A DNA stretch of 48,486 bases from Patescibacteria group bacterium (lineage in GTDB: Bacteria > Patescibacteriota > Microgenomatia > Levybacterales > UBA12049): NCBI GenBank assembly GCA_023473785.1, contig JAMCYD010000001.1:1-48486 (forward strand), in the 5' to 3' direction. Of the stretch, positions 22,779 to 29,761 are shown piece after piece. Position numbers and translations under genes: made by a program. Below the pieces are notes generated by a model. That model saw only the letters and a list, made by a program, of their open reading frames with translations. It did not search any database and was not told the DNA's origin. Numbering within the stretch: position 1 is the first letter of the stretch; every line of letters starts with the position of its first letter.

Positions 22779-23297
22779 ATGAAGAAAGCAATTGTTTTAA
22801 CAGCAGATAAGTTTGAAGATATGGAAGTTTATGTTCCAATCTTCAGGCTTATGGAAGAAGGGTGGCAGGTTGATGTAGCTGCTCCCAAAAAAGAAGAAAT
22901 CAGCGGTGAGAATGGATATTCGTTAATGCCGGATAAAACTATTTCTCAGGTTAATCCTGATGATTACGATCTTTTAATTATTCCAGGAGGTTCTCCAGAC
23001 GGAGCCCCAGCAACTGTTCGCAAAATCAAAAAAGCCCAGGAAATTACTAAGTCTTTTTTTGCAAAGAATAAACCGGTTGCTTCAATTTGCCACGGTCCCT
23101 GGACGCTTGCCGATGCAGGCGTTGTTAAGGGCAGACATTTAACATCGTTTTGGCATGATAATGTACCCGAAGATATAAAAAAAGCCGGGGGGATTTGGGA
23201 AGATAAAGAAGTAGTTGTCGACGGAAATTTAATTACATCGCGCTATCCTATGGACCTACCCTTCTTTCTGAGGGAATTAATGAAGATATTAAAATAA
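22779..23297 (+). CDS. DJ-1/PfpI family protein
   Basis: The 172-residue protein has the PfpI/YhbO layout: VLTADKFEDMEVYVPIFRL at the N terminus with the conserved acidic residue, LLIIPGGSPDGAPATVR, and the nucleophile elbow SICHGPWTLADAG with Cys (about residue 106) followed by His. Family members act as stress-response deglycase or protease-like proteins; the exact activity is debated. The promoter is not obvious (a weak TAATACTTT immediately upstream). It is intact and of normal length. Confidence 0.92.
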   Translation: MKKAIVLTADKFEDMEVYVPIFRLMEEGWQVDVAAPKKEEISGENGYSLMPDKTISQVNPDDYDLLIIPGGSPDGAPATVRKIKKAQEITKSFFAKNKPVASICHGPWTLADAGVVKGRHLTSFWHDNVPEDIKKAGGIWEDKEVVVDGNLITSRYPMDLPFFLRELMKILK

Positions 23298-23353
23298 TAG
23301 ATACCAACTTTTTCTATTCTTCGGAGTACGCTATTCTAGTCTAGAAGCATTTT

Positions 23354-23362
23354 TGATATAAT
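23354..23362 (+). promoter_or_regulatory. Extended -10 promoter of the 23372 gene
   Basis: TGATATAAT, 9 bases before the GTG start at 23372, which supports that start codon. Confidence 0.65.
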
Positions 23363-23371
23363 TTCCCTACT

Positions 23372-23941
23372 GTGGCCAAAGAAGATCAACCTGGAAAATC
23401 TCAAGCGTTAGCTCTTCCCGTTGCGGATTTCGATTCATTCTGTAAACAGCTTTTGGAAGAAGGCCTAGGTTATGATCAGTTGCCGCAGGAAATAGTAGAA
23501 AAAGTAGGCACTCATACGAGCATTTTGCTTCATGATTACCCCAAAAAGGATGGGCGATGGATCTCTATTCATTATAGAGAAGGTCTTGAGTCGCTGGCCG
23601 GTATTAAAACGTTTCTAGGAAGGGGTAGGGCATTTTTAACAAATTTAGCAAACGACTTGTATCTTCTTTCAGAAAGGTTAGAAGGAGATTTAAGAGACGT
23701 TGACATGATTTACGGCCTTTCTCAAGTATCAGCCTCTTGGGGAGGAAACCATGGTTTTTCCACAGAAAAATTTACAGACGACCCTGAAATTATCAGAAGA
23801 CACATTCAATCAATTACCGGCCTATCACCTCAAACAAACGATCAAGCTCCTTTAACTCTTTTTGTAATTGGAAGAGAGGTATTTCTTCGGCATTTTCATA
23901 GAGTCCCTAAGGCTCAGGCTGTCGATCTAGTTGGTAATTAA
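23372..23941 (+). CDS. Hypothetical protein, 189 residues, GTG start
   Basis: Family not recognised. It is a soluble protein beginning VAKEDQPGKSQALALPVADF. Visible elements include DFDSFCKQLLEEGLGYDQLPQEIVEK (helical), a basic aromatic stretch (KKDGRWISIHYREGLESL), FLGRGRAFLTNLANDLYLLSERLEGDL, and a C-terminal strand-helix (LTLFVIGREVFLRHFHRVPK). No catalytic site could be assigned. It is a single-gene unit with a leaderless-type promoter. Confidence 0.7.
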   Translation: MAKEDQPGKSQALALPVADFDSFCKQLLEEGLGYDQLPQEIVEKVGTHTSILLHDYPKKDGRWISIHYREGLESLAGIKTFLGRGRAFLTNLANDLYLLSERLEGDLRDVDMIYGLSQVSASWGGNHGFSTEKFTDDPEIIRRHIQSITGLSPQTNDQAPLTLFVIGREVFLRHFHRVPKAQAVDLVGN

Positions 23942-23980
23942 TCCGCTGATTTTTAGTCCAAATTTATACCCTTGAAATTT

Positions 23981-23989
23981 TGCTATAAT
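23981..23989 (+). promoter_or_regulatory. Extended -10 that sets a GTG start at 23996
   Basis: TGCTATAAT lies downstream of the TTG at 23972 and 6 bases before GTG 23996. The TTG cannot be used from this promoter. Confidence 0.65.
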
Positions 23990-23995
23990 GTTGGA

Positions 23996-24568
23996 GTGAG
24001 AAACGCAATTGTCCTTCATGGCGGTCCCAGTAAGAAAGAATATTACGATCCAAAAATGCCAAGCATGAGTAACTCTCATTGGATACCCTGGCTTCAAGGC
24101 CAGTTGTTAAAAAATGAAATTTCAACCGCAACGCCTGAAGTGCCACATTCCTTTAACCGTCATTGGCCAACTTGGGAAAAAGAAGTGAAGCGTTTTGATA
24201 TTACCCCTGAAACAATATTGGTTGGCCATAGTACGGGGGCTGGATTTTTCATTAAATACCTAAGCATTCATCCGGAAATTACCGTAGATAAAGTTGTTTT
24301 GGTTGCACCATGGCTTGATCCTTACCAAGAACACACTAAGAATTTTTTTGATGATTTTATTATTGATCCAGACTTAGCATCTCGGACTAAAGGAATAACC
24401 GTTCTTTATTCGGATGATGATGAAAAAAGCGTTCTTAGGACCGTAGAAATTATTAAAGAGAAAATTAAAAAGGCCGTCTTTAACGAGTTCCACGGTTATG
24501 GTCATTTTTGTTTTGAGGATTTAAAAACTGTTGAGTTTCCCGAACTTCTTAAAGTTATATTAAAGTAA
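23996..24568 (+). CDS. Alpha/beta hydrolase, RBBP9/YdeN type
   Basis: A 190-residue serine hydrolase-like protein. The N terminus NAIVLHGGPSKKEYY carries the oxyanion-side HGG motif, the nucleophile is in VGHSTGAGFF (GxSxG), the acid is likely in VLYSDDDEKS, and the His is in FHGYGHFCFEDL. Length and order match the RBBP9/YdeN branch. The substrate is unknown. The promoter indicates GTG 23996 as start, removing eight residues from the longest frame. Confidence 0.88.
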   Translation: MRNAIVLHGGPSKKEYYDPKMPSMSNSHWIPWLQGQLLKNEISTATPEVPHSFNRHWPTWEKEVKRFDITPETILVGHSTGAGFFIKYLSIHPEITVDKVVLVAPWLDPYQEHTKNFFDDFIIDPDLASRTKGITVLYSDDDEKSVLRTVEIIKEKIKKAVFNEFHGYGHFCFEDLKTVEFPELLKVILK

Positions 24569-24616
24569 TAAGTTATAACTTTTTCCACCTTTCGGAACAT
24601 TATTTACTATGAAACG

Positions 24617-24625
24617 TGATATACT
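24617..24625 (+). promoter_or_regulatory. Extended -10 promoter of the 24632 gene
   Basis: TGATATACT, ending 6 bases before ATG 24632. Confidence 0.6.
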
Positions 24626-24631
24626 AATTTC

Positions 24632-24970
24632 ATGAGCATTCTTATTAAGTGGTTAGTGAGTGCGTTAGCCATTTTAGTTACAGCATATCTATTGCCGGGA
24701 ATTCACATCGCTAGCTTTACCACCGCACTTGTTGTTGCAGTTGTGCTGGGTATTATCAATACAGTTGTAAAACCAGTTCTTCTTATCCTTACGCTCCCGA
24801 TTACCATTCTCACTTTAGGCTTATTCACTCTTGTAATCAATGCAGCCGTTATTATCTTAACTTCTTATCTTGTTCCTGGGTTTAAAGTTGATGGGTTTTG
24901 GTGGGCTTTGCTTTTTAGTATAGTTTTATCAGTCGTAAATTGGTTCCTTAATCAATTAAAGACAAAATAA
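24632..24970 (+). CDS. Phage holin family 4-like membrane protein
   Basis: The 112-residue protein has four hydrophobic segments and the pattern of the widespread 'mycobacterial 4 TMS phage holin' superfamily (YvlD-like): IKWLVSALAILVTAYLLPGI, ALVVAVVLGIINTVVKPVLLIL TLP, LGLFTLVINAAVIILTSYLVPGF and a C-terminal ALLFSIVLSVVNWFLNQL. Despite the family name it occurs in chromosomes without phage context, and no phage genes are nearby. Its role in the envelope is unknown. Confidence 0.88.
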   Translation: MSILIKWLVSALAILVTAYLLPGIHIASFTTALVVAVVLGIINTVVKPVLLILTLPITILTLGLFTLVINAAVIILTSYLVPGFKVDGFWWALLFSIVLSVVNWFLNQLKTK

Positions 24971-25035
24971 GCTCTAGCACTCTCCATCAATTCCCGGAGC
25001 CAGTTTATATGTTGATTGATATAGTAAGCTAAAGT

Positions 25036-26013
25036 CTATTTTATAAATCCGCCAAGCGTATTAAAGAGGAGAGATTGAGAAGTATTCACTACTTTCCCAT
25101 TCTGCGCAGACAATTTTACCTGAACCGGAGAATTTACATCAAAAATACCAAATAATTTTCCTTTTTTCTCGCCTTGTACTGTATAATTTACCCCTGTTTC
25201 GTCTTTTGTTAAGTTAATTTTTGCTTTGGTTATATCCTGTGCGCTTAAAGATCCTTTCTCAAGAATGCCTTGAAGAGCTTCTGTTGGGAGAACAGAAACT
25301 TTTGTAGATGCATTGGAAGATGGAACGCTAAGCGAGTGCGTTAATGTATCTATTTGCAAGGGCAAGGCGGTTGTTACCTGTGTATGACCTTGCTGAATAG
25401 TTAATTGGCGAGCCTGGTCTGATTTAATTGTCAATACCGGTTGTCCATTTGATCCTTGTGCCACTACCTGATCAACGGTTTTACTGACAACATTACTTGG
25501 AGCAAAGGAAGTTGATTTTGGACTAACAATAGTTGGAGAAGTTTTCGGAGCTGTTGGCTTTGGAGAGGTTTTTGAATTTGCAGATATTCCCGTAGGTGAA
25601 GTTTTCGCAGCTTGATTTGTAATAGGTTGAGGAGTCTTTGGTGCTGCTTCGGTAGTTATTGTTACTTGCATTTTTTTATCATTATTGATGGGTGGATTGA
25701 TCTGAACAGTGCTTTGAGCGTGAGGAGGGACTAAGGGCACTACTTTTGCTGGCGTTTGTGATGCTGGATGAGAGGGTGGTGGAGGTGGAGGATTAGACTT
25801 TTGAGCAGGGGCTGCCGGCTTTGGCGATTCCTTAATTGGAATATTCTTAGCGGTACTTTCACCAAGGACGCCATTATTATTTGTGATAACCAAAATGACT
25901 TTTCCATCATCTTGAATAATTAAATCATCAGCTTTTGCAATCATAACCTGAGCTGAAAAGGGAAAGATAAGCAGAAGCAGTAAGAATAATGCAAATAATT
26001 TTTTTATACTCAT
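25036..26013 (-). CDS. Secreted proline/threonine-rich protein
   Basis: The 325-residue protein starts with a clear signal peptide (IKKLFALFLLLLLIFPFSAQ, cleavage probably near AKA-DD). Residues 60-190 form a low-complexity linker rich in Pro, Ser, Thr and Lys, with a run of six prolines around residue 75. The C-terminal third looks folded and beta-rich (VLTIKSDQARQLTIQQGHTQ, SVLPTEALQGILEKG, VNYTVQGEKKGKLFGIFD). No family is recognised. A cell-surface or wall-associated role is likely. It lies 33 bases from the polysaccharide deacetylase gene but has its own -10. Confidence 0.78.
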   Translation of the reverse strand: MSIKKLFALFLLLLLIFPFSAQVMIAKADDLIIQDDGKVILVITNNNGVLGESTAKNIPIKESPKPAAPAQKSNPPPPPPSHPASQTPAKVVPLVPPHAQSTVQINPPINNDKKMQVTITTEAAPKTPQPITNQAAKTSPTGISANSKTSPKPTAPKTSPTIVSPKSTSFAPSNVVSKTVDQVVAQGSNGQPVLTIKSDQARQLTIQQGHTQVTTALPLQIDTLTHSLSVPSSNASTKVSVLPTEALQGILEKGSLSAQDITKAKINLTKDETGVNYTVQGEKKGKLFGIFDVNSPVQVKLSAQNGKVVNTSQSLLFNTLGGFIK

Positions 26014-26028
26014 AACTTATTAACTAAT

Positions 26029-26037
26029 AGTATAGCA
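26029..26037 (-). promoter_or_regulatory. Extended -10 promoter of the secreted protein gene
   Basis: TGCTATACT on the minus strand, 15 bases before the ATG at 26013. Confidence 0.55.
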
Positions 26038-26046
26038 TGACAACTA

Positions 26047-27045
26047 CTACTGTTTAATACGTCGTGCTATATTATCTACACTAAATCTCCCATCAATCAT
26101 AATTCTTGGGAAAAGATATAAGTTATCCTTACTTTGGTTTGTTCCGTAGACTGTTGAAGCTGCTCCCTTAAAACCCGCATCCCTAACTGTCTGGATAATA
26201 AACGGGCTATAGCTTCCATAAGGATATGCAAACCAATGCACGGGTTTTTTTAAGCGTTTTTCCAGATCAAGCTTGCTACCCTTTATTTCATCTACGATTT
26301 CCTTCTGGGAAAGATCTGGAAGATTGGGATGGTGACGGGTATGAGCTCCAATCTCAACCAGACCTGATTTATCCATTTCTATAATTTGATCCCATGTAAG
26401 ATAAGCAGGAATACCCAAAACCTGGGTAATGACAAATTGCACTGCTTTCATGTGATACTTCTTCAAAAGAGGAAAAGCATTTTCATAGAAATTCCTGTAT
26501 CCGTCATCAAAGGTGAGGACAATAGGATTTGGCGGTAGAGAGATTTTTCCATCCAATGCATCCGAAAGTTCATCAAGAGTAATTGCATGATAGTTATGTG
26601 TGCTAAGATAGGAAAGTTGCTGGTCAAGCTGATCAGGTGAGACATTTAAGGCTGCCCATACAGGATTACCCGGCATTGGATTTATACGAATATGATGGTA
26701 CATGAGAATTGGAATAAATAATTCGTTCGGGGCAACTATTGTTGAGGGAAGGTTTGTAAGGGGGGGCGGTTCTTGAAGTTCTGCAAGCTCAGTAATTCGG
26801 TTATAGTCTTGGTTTGACTTAATAATAAGTTTTGTCCCTGAAATGTTATTGGCAAGATCAAATCGTAGCGGAAACGTACTTTGCGCCCTTTTATAAAAAG
26901 CAAGCGCATCTTTAGCATTACCATACTTCAGAAGCGAGTCTGCGCGGTTTTTTAACTGCTCACTTTGATAGTAAAGCCATGAGCCTAAAACTGCTATAAG
27001 TGCAACAAAAACTATGATTAGGAGTAATTTTATTTTTTTTGTCAT
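26047..27045 (-). CDS. Membrane-anchored polysaccharide deacetylase (NodB fold)
   Basis: The 332-residue protein begins with a signal anchor (KKIKLLLIIVFVALIAVLGSW), a short helical-repeat-like segment (ALAFYKRAQSTFPLRFDLA), and a carbohydrate esterase 4 domain: ILMYHHI, LTFDDGYRNFYENAFPLLKKY with the catalytic/metal Asp pair, IGAHTRHHPNLPDLS with the metal His residues, and WFAYPYGSY. It would remove N-acetyl groups from a surface glycan such as peptidoglycan. The frame extends upstream to 27204, but those residues are not signal-like; ATG 27045 opens directly into the anchor, and ATG 27087 is an alternative. Confidence 0.9.
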   Translation of the reverse strand: MTKKIKLLLIIVFVALIAVLGSWLYYQSEQLKNRADSLLKYGNAKDALAFYKRAQSTFPLRFDLANNISGTKLIIKSNQDYNRITELAELQEPPPLTNLPSTIVAPNELFIPILMYHHIRINPMPGNPVWAALNVSPDQLDQQLSYLSTHNYHAITLDELSDALDGKISLPPNPIVLTFDDGYRNFYENAFPLLKKYHMKAVQFVITQVLGIPAYLTWDQIIEMDKSGLVEIGAHTRHHPNLPDLSQKEIVDEIKGSKLDLEKRLKKPVHWFAYPYGSYSPFIIQTVRDAGFKGAASTVYGTNQSKDNLYLFPRIMIDGRFSVDNIARRIKQ

Positions 27046-27144
27046 TTTCCGAAAAATCAGCCTACCATTTAGATTAACAACAAACATAAAAGATTTCCAG
27101 TATTGGGTTTTATAATCCAAACCTAGTATATATAAATGTAACAG

Positions 27145-27152
27145 TGTATAAT
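27145..27152 (+). promoter_or_regulatory. -10 element of the small basic protein gene
   Basis: TGTATAAT, 7 bases before ATG 27160. The TG directly abuts the hexamer without the usual spacer base. Confidence 0.45.
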
Positions 27153-27159
27153 GAGGTTT

Positions 27160-27279
27160 ATGGCGAAACGAGATACAGGAGTTGGGAAAAAGAAGAGGTC
27201 CCATTCATACAAGACCAAGAAAAGACTTGGAATAAAATATGAGATGCTGGCGAAAAAAGCCAGAAAGCGACATAAATAG
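27160..27279 (+). CDS. Tiny highly basic protein, 39 residues
   Basis: MAKRDTGVGKKKRSHSYKTK and the following 19 residues contain about 18 Lys/Arg/His-type basic residues and no acidic run. Such composition is typical of ribosome- or nucleic-acid-associated small proteins. I cannot match it to a named ribosomal protein. A -10 element lies 7 bases upstream, and the gene fits neatly between the divergent deacetylase and the next SDR promoter. No aromatic-rich or membrane segment is present. Confidence 0.6.
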   Translation: MAKRDTGVGKKKRSHSYKTKKRLGIKYEMLAKKARKRHK

Positions 27280-27296
27280 AGTCTTCTAATATCTTT

Positions 27297-27305
27297 TGAT
27301 ATAAT
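27297..27305 (+). promoter_or_regulatory. Extended -10 promoter of the second SDR
   Basis: TGATATAAT, 6 bases before ATG 27312. Confidence 0.65.
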
Positions 27306-27311
27306 AAGCGT

Positions 27312-28055
27312 ATGGAGTCAAGACGCGTTGCATTGGTAACTGGTTCGTCAAGAGGAATTGGTGCTGGAGTAGCAAGATTTCTTTCTGACAGAGGATACTT
27401 TGTCCACACCACATATTATAAAGACCGTGACCTTATTCAAAAAGAGTTTGCCAAAAATCCTAATGCTCGCATTCACTATCTAGACTTACAGGATGAAAAA
27501 TCCGTAAGGAACACTATAGAATCTGTTAAGAAATTGTCGGGCGTGCTTCATCTTTTGGTCAATAATGCTACTGTCGATTATAATATTCCAATCGAAAAGA
27601 TGGATATTGAGGACTGGGATGAAACTTTTGATATTCGCGTCAGAGGAACATTCTTGATGACAAAGTATGCTTTACCTCTTCTCAAGAAAGCGCAAAGGTC
27701 AACTATTGTTAATATAACATCTTCGTGGGCAAATGAAACTCAACCCTCTTTTCCGGCAGCTGCTGCTGCAGAGGCGGCAAAAATGAATTTCACAAAAACC
27801 TCGGCAGTTGCTCTTGCAAGATATGGCATCAGGACTCACTCTGTCAATCCCGGCGTGACAAGGACACCTCTTTGGGATCCTTGGGGCGTTGACGATAAAG
27901 GGTGGGAAGAGATGGCTAAAAACAATCCATTGGGAAGAAATTGTACGCCTGAAGATGTGGCCCGGGTAATTTTTTATCTTGATTCAGAGGACGCCGCGTA
28001 TCTTAACGGTGAGGAGATATACGTCAACGGCGGAAATCACCTCCGTTCGTCGTAA
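27312..28055 (+). CDS. SDR-fold protein lacking the YxxxK active site
   Basis: The 247-residue protein keeps the SDR nucleotide-binding loop (TGSSRGIGAG, residues 9-18), LVNNATVDY, NITSSWA and the terminal VNGGNH typical of FabG-like enzymes. At the catalytic site, aligning on MNFTKTSAVALARYGIRTHSVNPG, the usual YSASK is AAAAE, so both the catalytic Tyr and Lys are gone. It may be a regulatory or binding pseudoenzyme. It is intact, has its own promoter and a normal length, so it is not an obvious pseudogene. Confidence 0.85.
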   Translation: MESRRVALVTGSSRGIGAGVARFLSDRGYFVHTTYYKDRDLIQKEFAKNPNARIHYLDLQDEKSVRNTIESVKKLSGVLHLLVNNATVDYNIPIEKMDIEDWDETFDIRVRGTFLMTKYALPLLKKAQRSTIVNITSSWANETQPSFPAAAAAEAAKMNFTKTSAVALARYGIRTHSVNPGVTRTPLWDPWGVDDKGWEEMAKNNPLGRNCTPEDVARVIFYLDSEDAAYLNGEEIYVNGGNHLRSS

Positions 28056-28152
28056 GCTCACTATCTCCTGATATAACTCTCTCGAGTCTCAGGTTTTTAG
28101 AAATGAGAACCTGGACAAAGGAAAAATTTAAAATAACGAGATACCTAATTGG

Positions 28153-28617
28153 TTATTTGTAGAGGTTTTTGACTTGGAAAAGAATATAAAATCCAATAAC
28201 AGCGGAAAGAATAGCGCCTACTATATATAGTTGTACCAGACTCGAGATAATAGAAATAAGCTGAGCCCAATACATATATCTCCAAGCTGCAATTTTTTTT
28301 GAGAAAAGTCCCGGTACTGCCATTATTTCAAGAAGGACAGCGGGAATAAGCAGAATTATCCCTATCCACATTGTCGGAACACCTGCAACAGAGCGTGCAC
28401 CACCTAAAGGTGCAAGCATAGTCGCAAGACTTCCAAGTCCAAAGAGTACCAAAATTGCGGGAATGGTGAAGATTAAAGAAATGATTACCAGATAAGGAGC
28501 GATTTTTACGATAATCTCTTTTATGTTTTGAGGAAGTGCCGGAGCTTTCTTGCCAAAATACTCATCAAGCGTTCCTTCAAGCTGCGAGAGCGGATTTTGT
28601 GAACTTGTTTCTGCCAT
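28153..28617 (-). CDS. Multi-span membrane protein, 154 residues
   Basis: After a 40-residue polar N terminus (SSQNPLSQLEGTLDEYFGKKA), four hydrophobic segments follow (IAPYLVIISLIFTIPAILVL, PTMWIGIILLIPAVLLEIMAV, MYWAQLISIISSLVQLYIV, ILSAVIGFYILFQV). The arrangement resembles small uncharacterised membrane proteins common in Microgenomates. The function is unknown. It has a TTGACA-17-TACGCT promoter 8 bases before the ATG. Confidence 0.72.
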   Translation of the reverse strand: MAETSSQNPLSQLEGTLDEYFGKKAPALPQNIKEIIVKIAPYLVIISLIFTIPAILVLFGLGSLATMLAPLGGARSVAGVPTMWIGIILLIPAVLLEIMAVPGLFSKKIAAWRYMYWAQLISIISSLVQLYIVGAILSAVIGFYILFQVKNLYK

Positions 28618-28625
28618 GTATATCT

Positions 28626-28654
28626 AGCGTATATGGTTAAAACTCGTTTGTCAA
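28626..28654 (-). promoter_or_regulatory. TTGACA-17-TACGCT promoter of the 28153 gene
   Basis: On the minus strand, -35 TTGACA (28649-28654), 17 bases, -10 TACGCT (28626-28631), then 8 bases to ATG 28617. Confidence 0.5.
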
Positions 28655-28780
28655 GGGGTTCTATAGGGGTCTGTATTTTACTTCCAATTAGATATAAAGT
28701 AGAGTAGAAGGTGATGTAGAAACTCTCTTATTGCTTATTTTTAAAAAATATGTCTAAATATAAAAGAGAACACTAAGTAA

Positions 28781-28790
28781 AAAGGAGGTG
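28781..28790 (+). promoter_or_regulatory. Strong Shine-Dalgarno sequence
   Basis: AAAGGAGGTG, continuing ATT, is nearly the full complement of the 16S rRNA 3' end and lies 8 bases before ATG 28799. It is the only full-strength ribosome binding site seen in the window. Confidence 0.75.
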
Positions 28791-28798
28791 ATTATTAA

Positions 28799-28969
28799 AT
28801 GAATGCGAAAACCAAATCATGTTTTGCTCCTCATACCTTGATGCACAGCTTGTTTGGATTAGGTCTTGGCTTTTTGCTTGCGGCCTTAATCCCATCACTT
28901 GCTAATGTTTTACTAGGAGTTATTGTAATAGTTGTAGCAGTAGGATTAGATTTCATGCGCAAGGGTTAA
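28799..28969 (+). CDS. Small membrane protein, 56 residues, strong RBS
   Basis: The protein reads MNAKTKSCFAPHTLMHSLFG, then two hydrophobic segments (LGLGFLLAALIPSL and VLLGVIVIVVAVGLDF) and a basic end MRKG. It is most likely a hairpin-type inner-membrane protein. The near-perfect Shine-Dalgarno sequence 8 bases upstream makes it stand out from the leaderless majority and suggests a highly translated or separately regulated product. It sits 40 bases upstream of sodN on the same strand. The function is unknown. Confidence 0.72.
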   Translation: MNAKTKSCFAPHTLMHSLFGLGLGFLLAALIPSLANVLLGVIVIVVAVGLDFMRKG

Positions 28970-29009
28970 AGATAGTAGGTGGTCGATTTTACAGAGCTTA
29001 TATTGCTAT

Positions 29010-29447
29010 ATGAAGCAAATATTATCTATTTTTACAAGGATACTTCCGACACAAATAGCTTATGCTCATTGTGATGTGCCTTGCGGAATTTATGATCCAA
29101 AACCAGCACAAATTGCAGCCGCAACAGTACTTAAAATGGTTCAAAAAATAAATGAATTGCCAAAAGACAACCCGACAATTCAGGATAGAAATGCATTTGT
29201 CAGAATGGTTCTAACCAAAGAAGAACATGCAAGAAAATGCAAGGAAGAACTGCTTGTACTTTGGACTGATTACTTTAAAACCGAACACATTTCATTATTT
29301 CCTAATCTCCATGAAGTTTTTTGGCAAGCAGCAAAATCATGCTCTAAAAATAAGCAAAATGTGGATATTAAGTCTGCGGAAGAACTGGTAAAAGCTGTTG
29401 ACGAAATTACCGAAATGTTTAAAAAAGCGCAAGCGGCAAAAACATAA
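29010..29447 (+). CDS. sodN: Nickel superoxide dismutase
   Basis: SodN converts superoxide to oxygen and hydrogen peroxide using nickel held by an N-terminal hook. The 145-residue precursor has a 19-residue leader ending in AYA, then HCDVPCGIYDP (residues 20-30), the exact nickel hook HCxxPCGxY with His1, Cys2 and Cys6 ligands after cleavage. The rest matches the four-helix domain (VLWTDYFKTEHISLFPNLHEVFW). The next gene encodes the S26-type peptidase needed to expose His1. It is probably soluble or exported; the leader in Streptomyces homologues is not a secretion signal. A weak TATATT lies 5 bases before the ATG. Confidence 0.95.
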   Translation: MKQILSIFTRILPTQIAYAHCDVPCGIYDPKPAQIAAATVLKMVQKINELPKDNPTIQDRNAFVRMVLTKEEHARKCKEELLVLWTDYFKTEHISLFPNLHEVFWQAAKSCSKNKQNVDIKSAEELVKAVDEITEMFKKAQAAKT

Positions 29448-29452
29448 AAATA

Positions 29453-29749
29453 GTGAGTTTTAATATCTTCAGTTTTCTCCCTCTTCTAAAATTCCGGATA
29501 GAAGAAAACAGCATGAGCCCATTCTTAAAATCCGGAGATATGGTTTTGGTTTCAAAATTTGGGAAAGTAAAACCGGGAGATATTGTTGTTTTTAAAATCA
29601 AAAATGCAGTTTACATTAAGCGTATTGAAAAGAAAAAAGGAAACAAGTATTTTTTAATAGGAGACAACAAGAAAGAAAGCATTGACAGTCGGAAATTTGG
29701 ATGGATAGATGAAAAAGATATAATTGGGAAGGTGATTGCCAATTTTTAG
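29453..29749 (+). CDS. sodX: Nickel SOD maturation peptidase (S26 family)
   Basis: The 98-residue protein is a small signal-peptidase-like protease. Ser20 in EENSMSPFLKSGD and Lys56 in VYIKRIEKK form the expected Ser/Lys dyad, with GDNKKESIDSRKFG as the family's third box. No membrane anchor is evident beyond a short hydrophobic N terminus (FNIFSFLPLL). It begins with GTG, 5 bases after the sodN stop, and this sodN-sodX order is the conserved arrangement, so removal of the SodN leader is its likely job. Confidence 0.93.
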   Translation: MSFNIFSFLPLLKFRIEENSMSPFLKSGDMVLVSKFGKVKPGDIVVFKIKNAVYIKRIEKKKGNKYFLIGDNKKESIDSRKFGWIDEKDIIGKVIANF

Positions 29750-29761
29750 TTATACTTAAGT

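Noticed and set aside
24632..24970. Prophage holin
   Set aside because: The family name says holin, but there are no phage genes nearby and the family is widespread in chromosomes.
27046..27204. N-terminal extension of the polysaccharide deacetylase to 27204
   Set aside because: The added residues are not signal-like and overlap the promoter region of the small basic gene. The signal anchor begins at ATG 27045.
28092..28115. Possible terminator hairpin CAGGTT...AACCTG between convergent genes
   Set aside because: Only 6 base pairs, a 12-base loop and no T-run after the stem on either strand.
28103..28162. A 19-codon frame beginning at ATG 28103, about 20 bases after a TGATATAAC promoter-like site
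   Set aside because: Too short, ends inside a convergent gene, and the -10-like site ends in C. The local inverted repeat CAGGTT/AACCTG may only be a weak hairpin.
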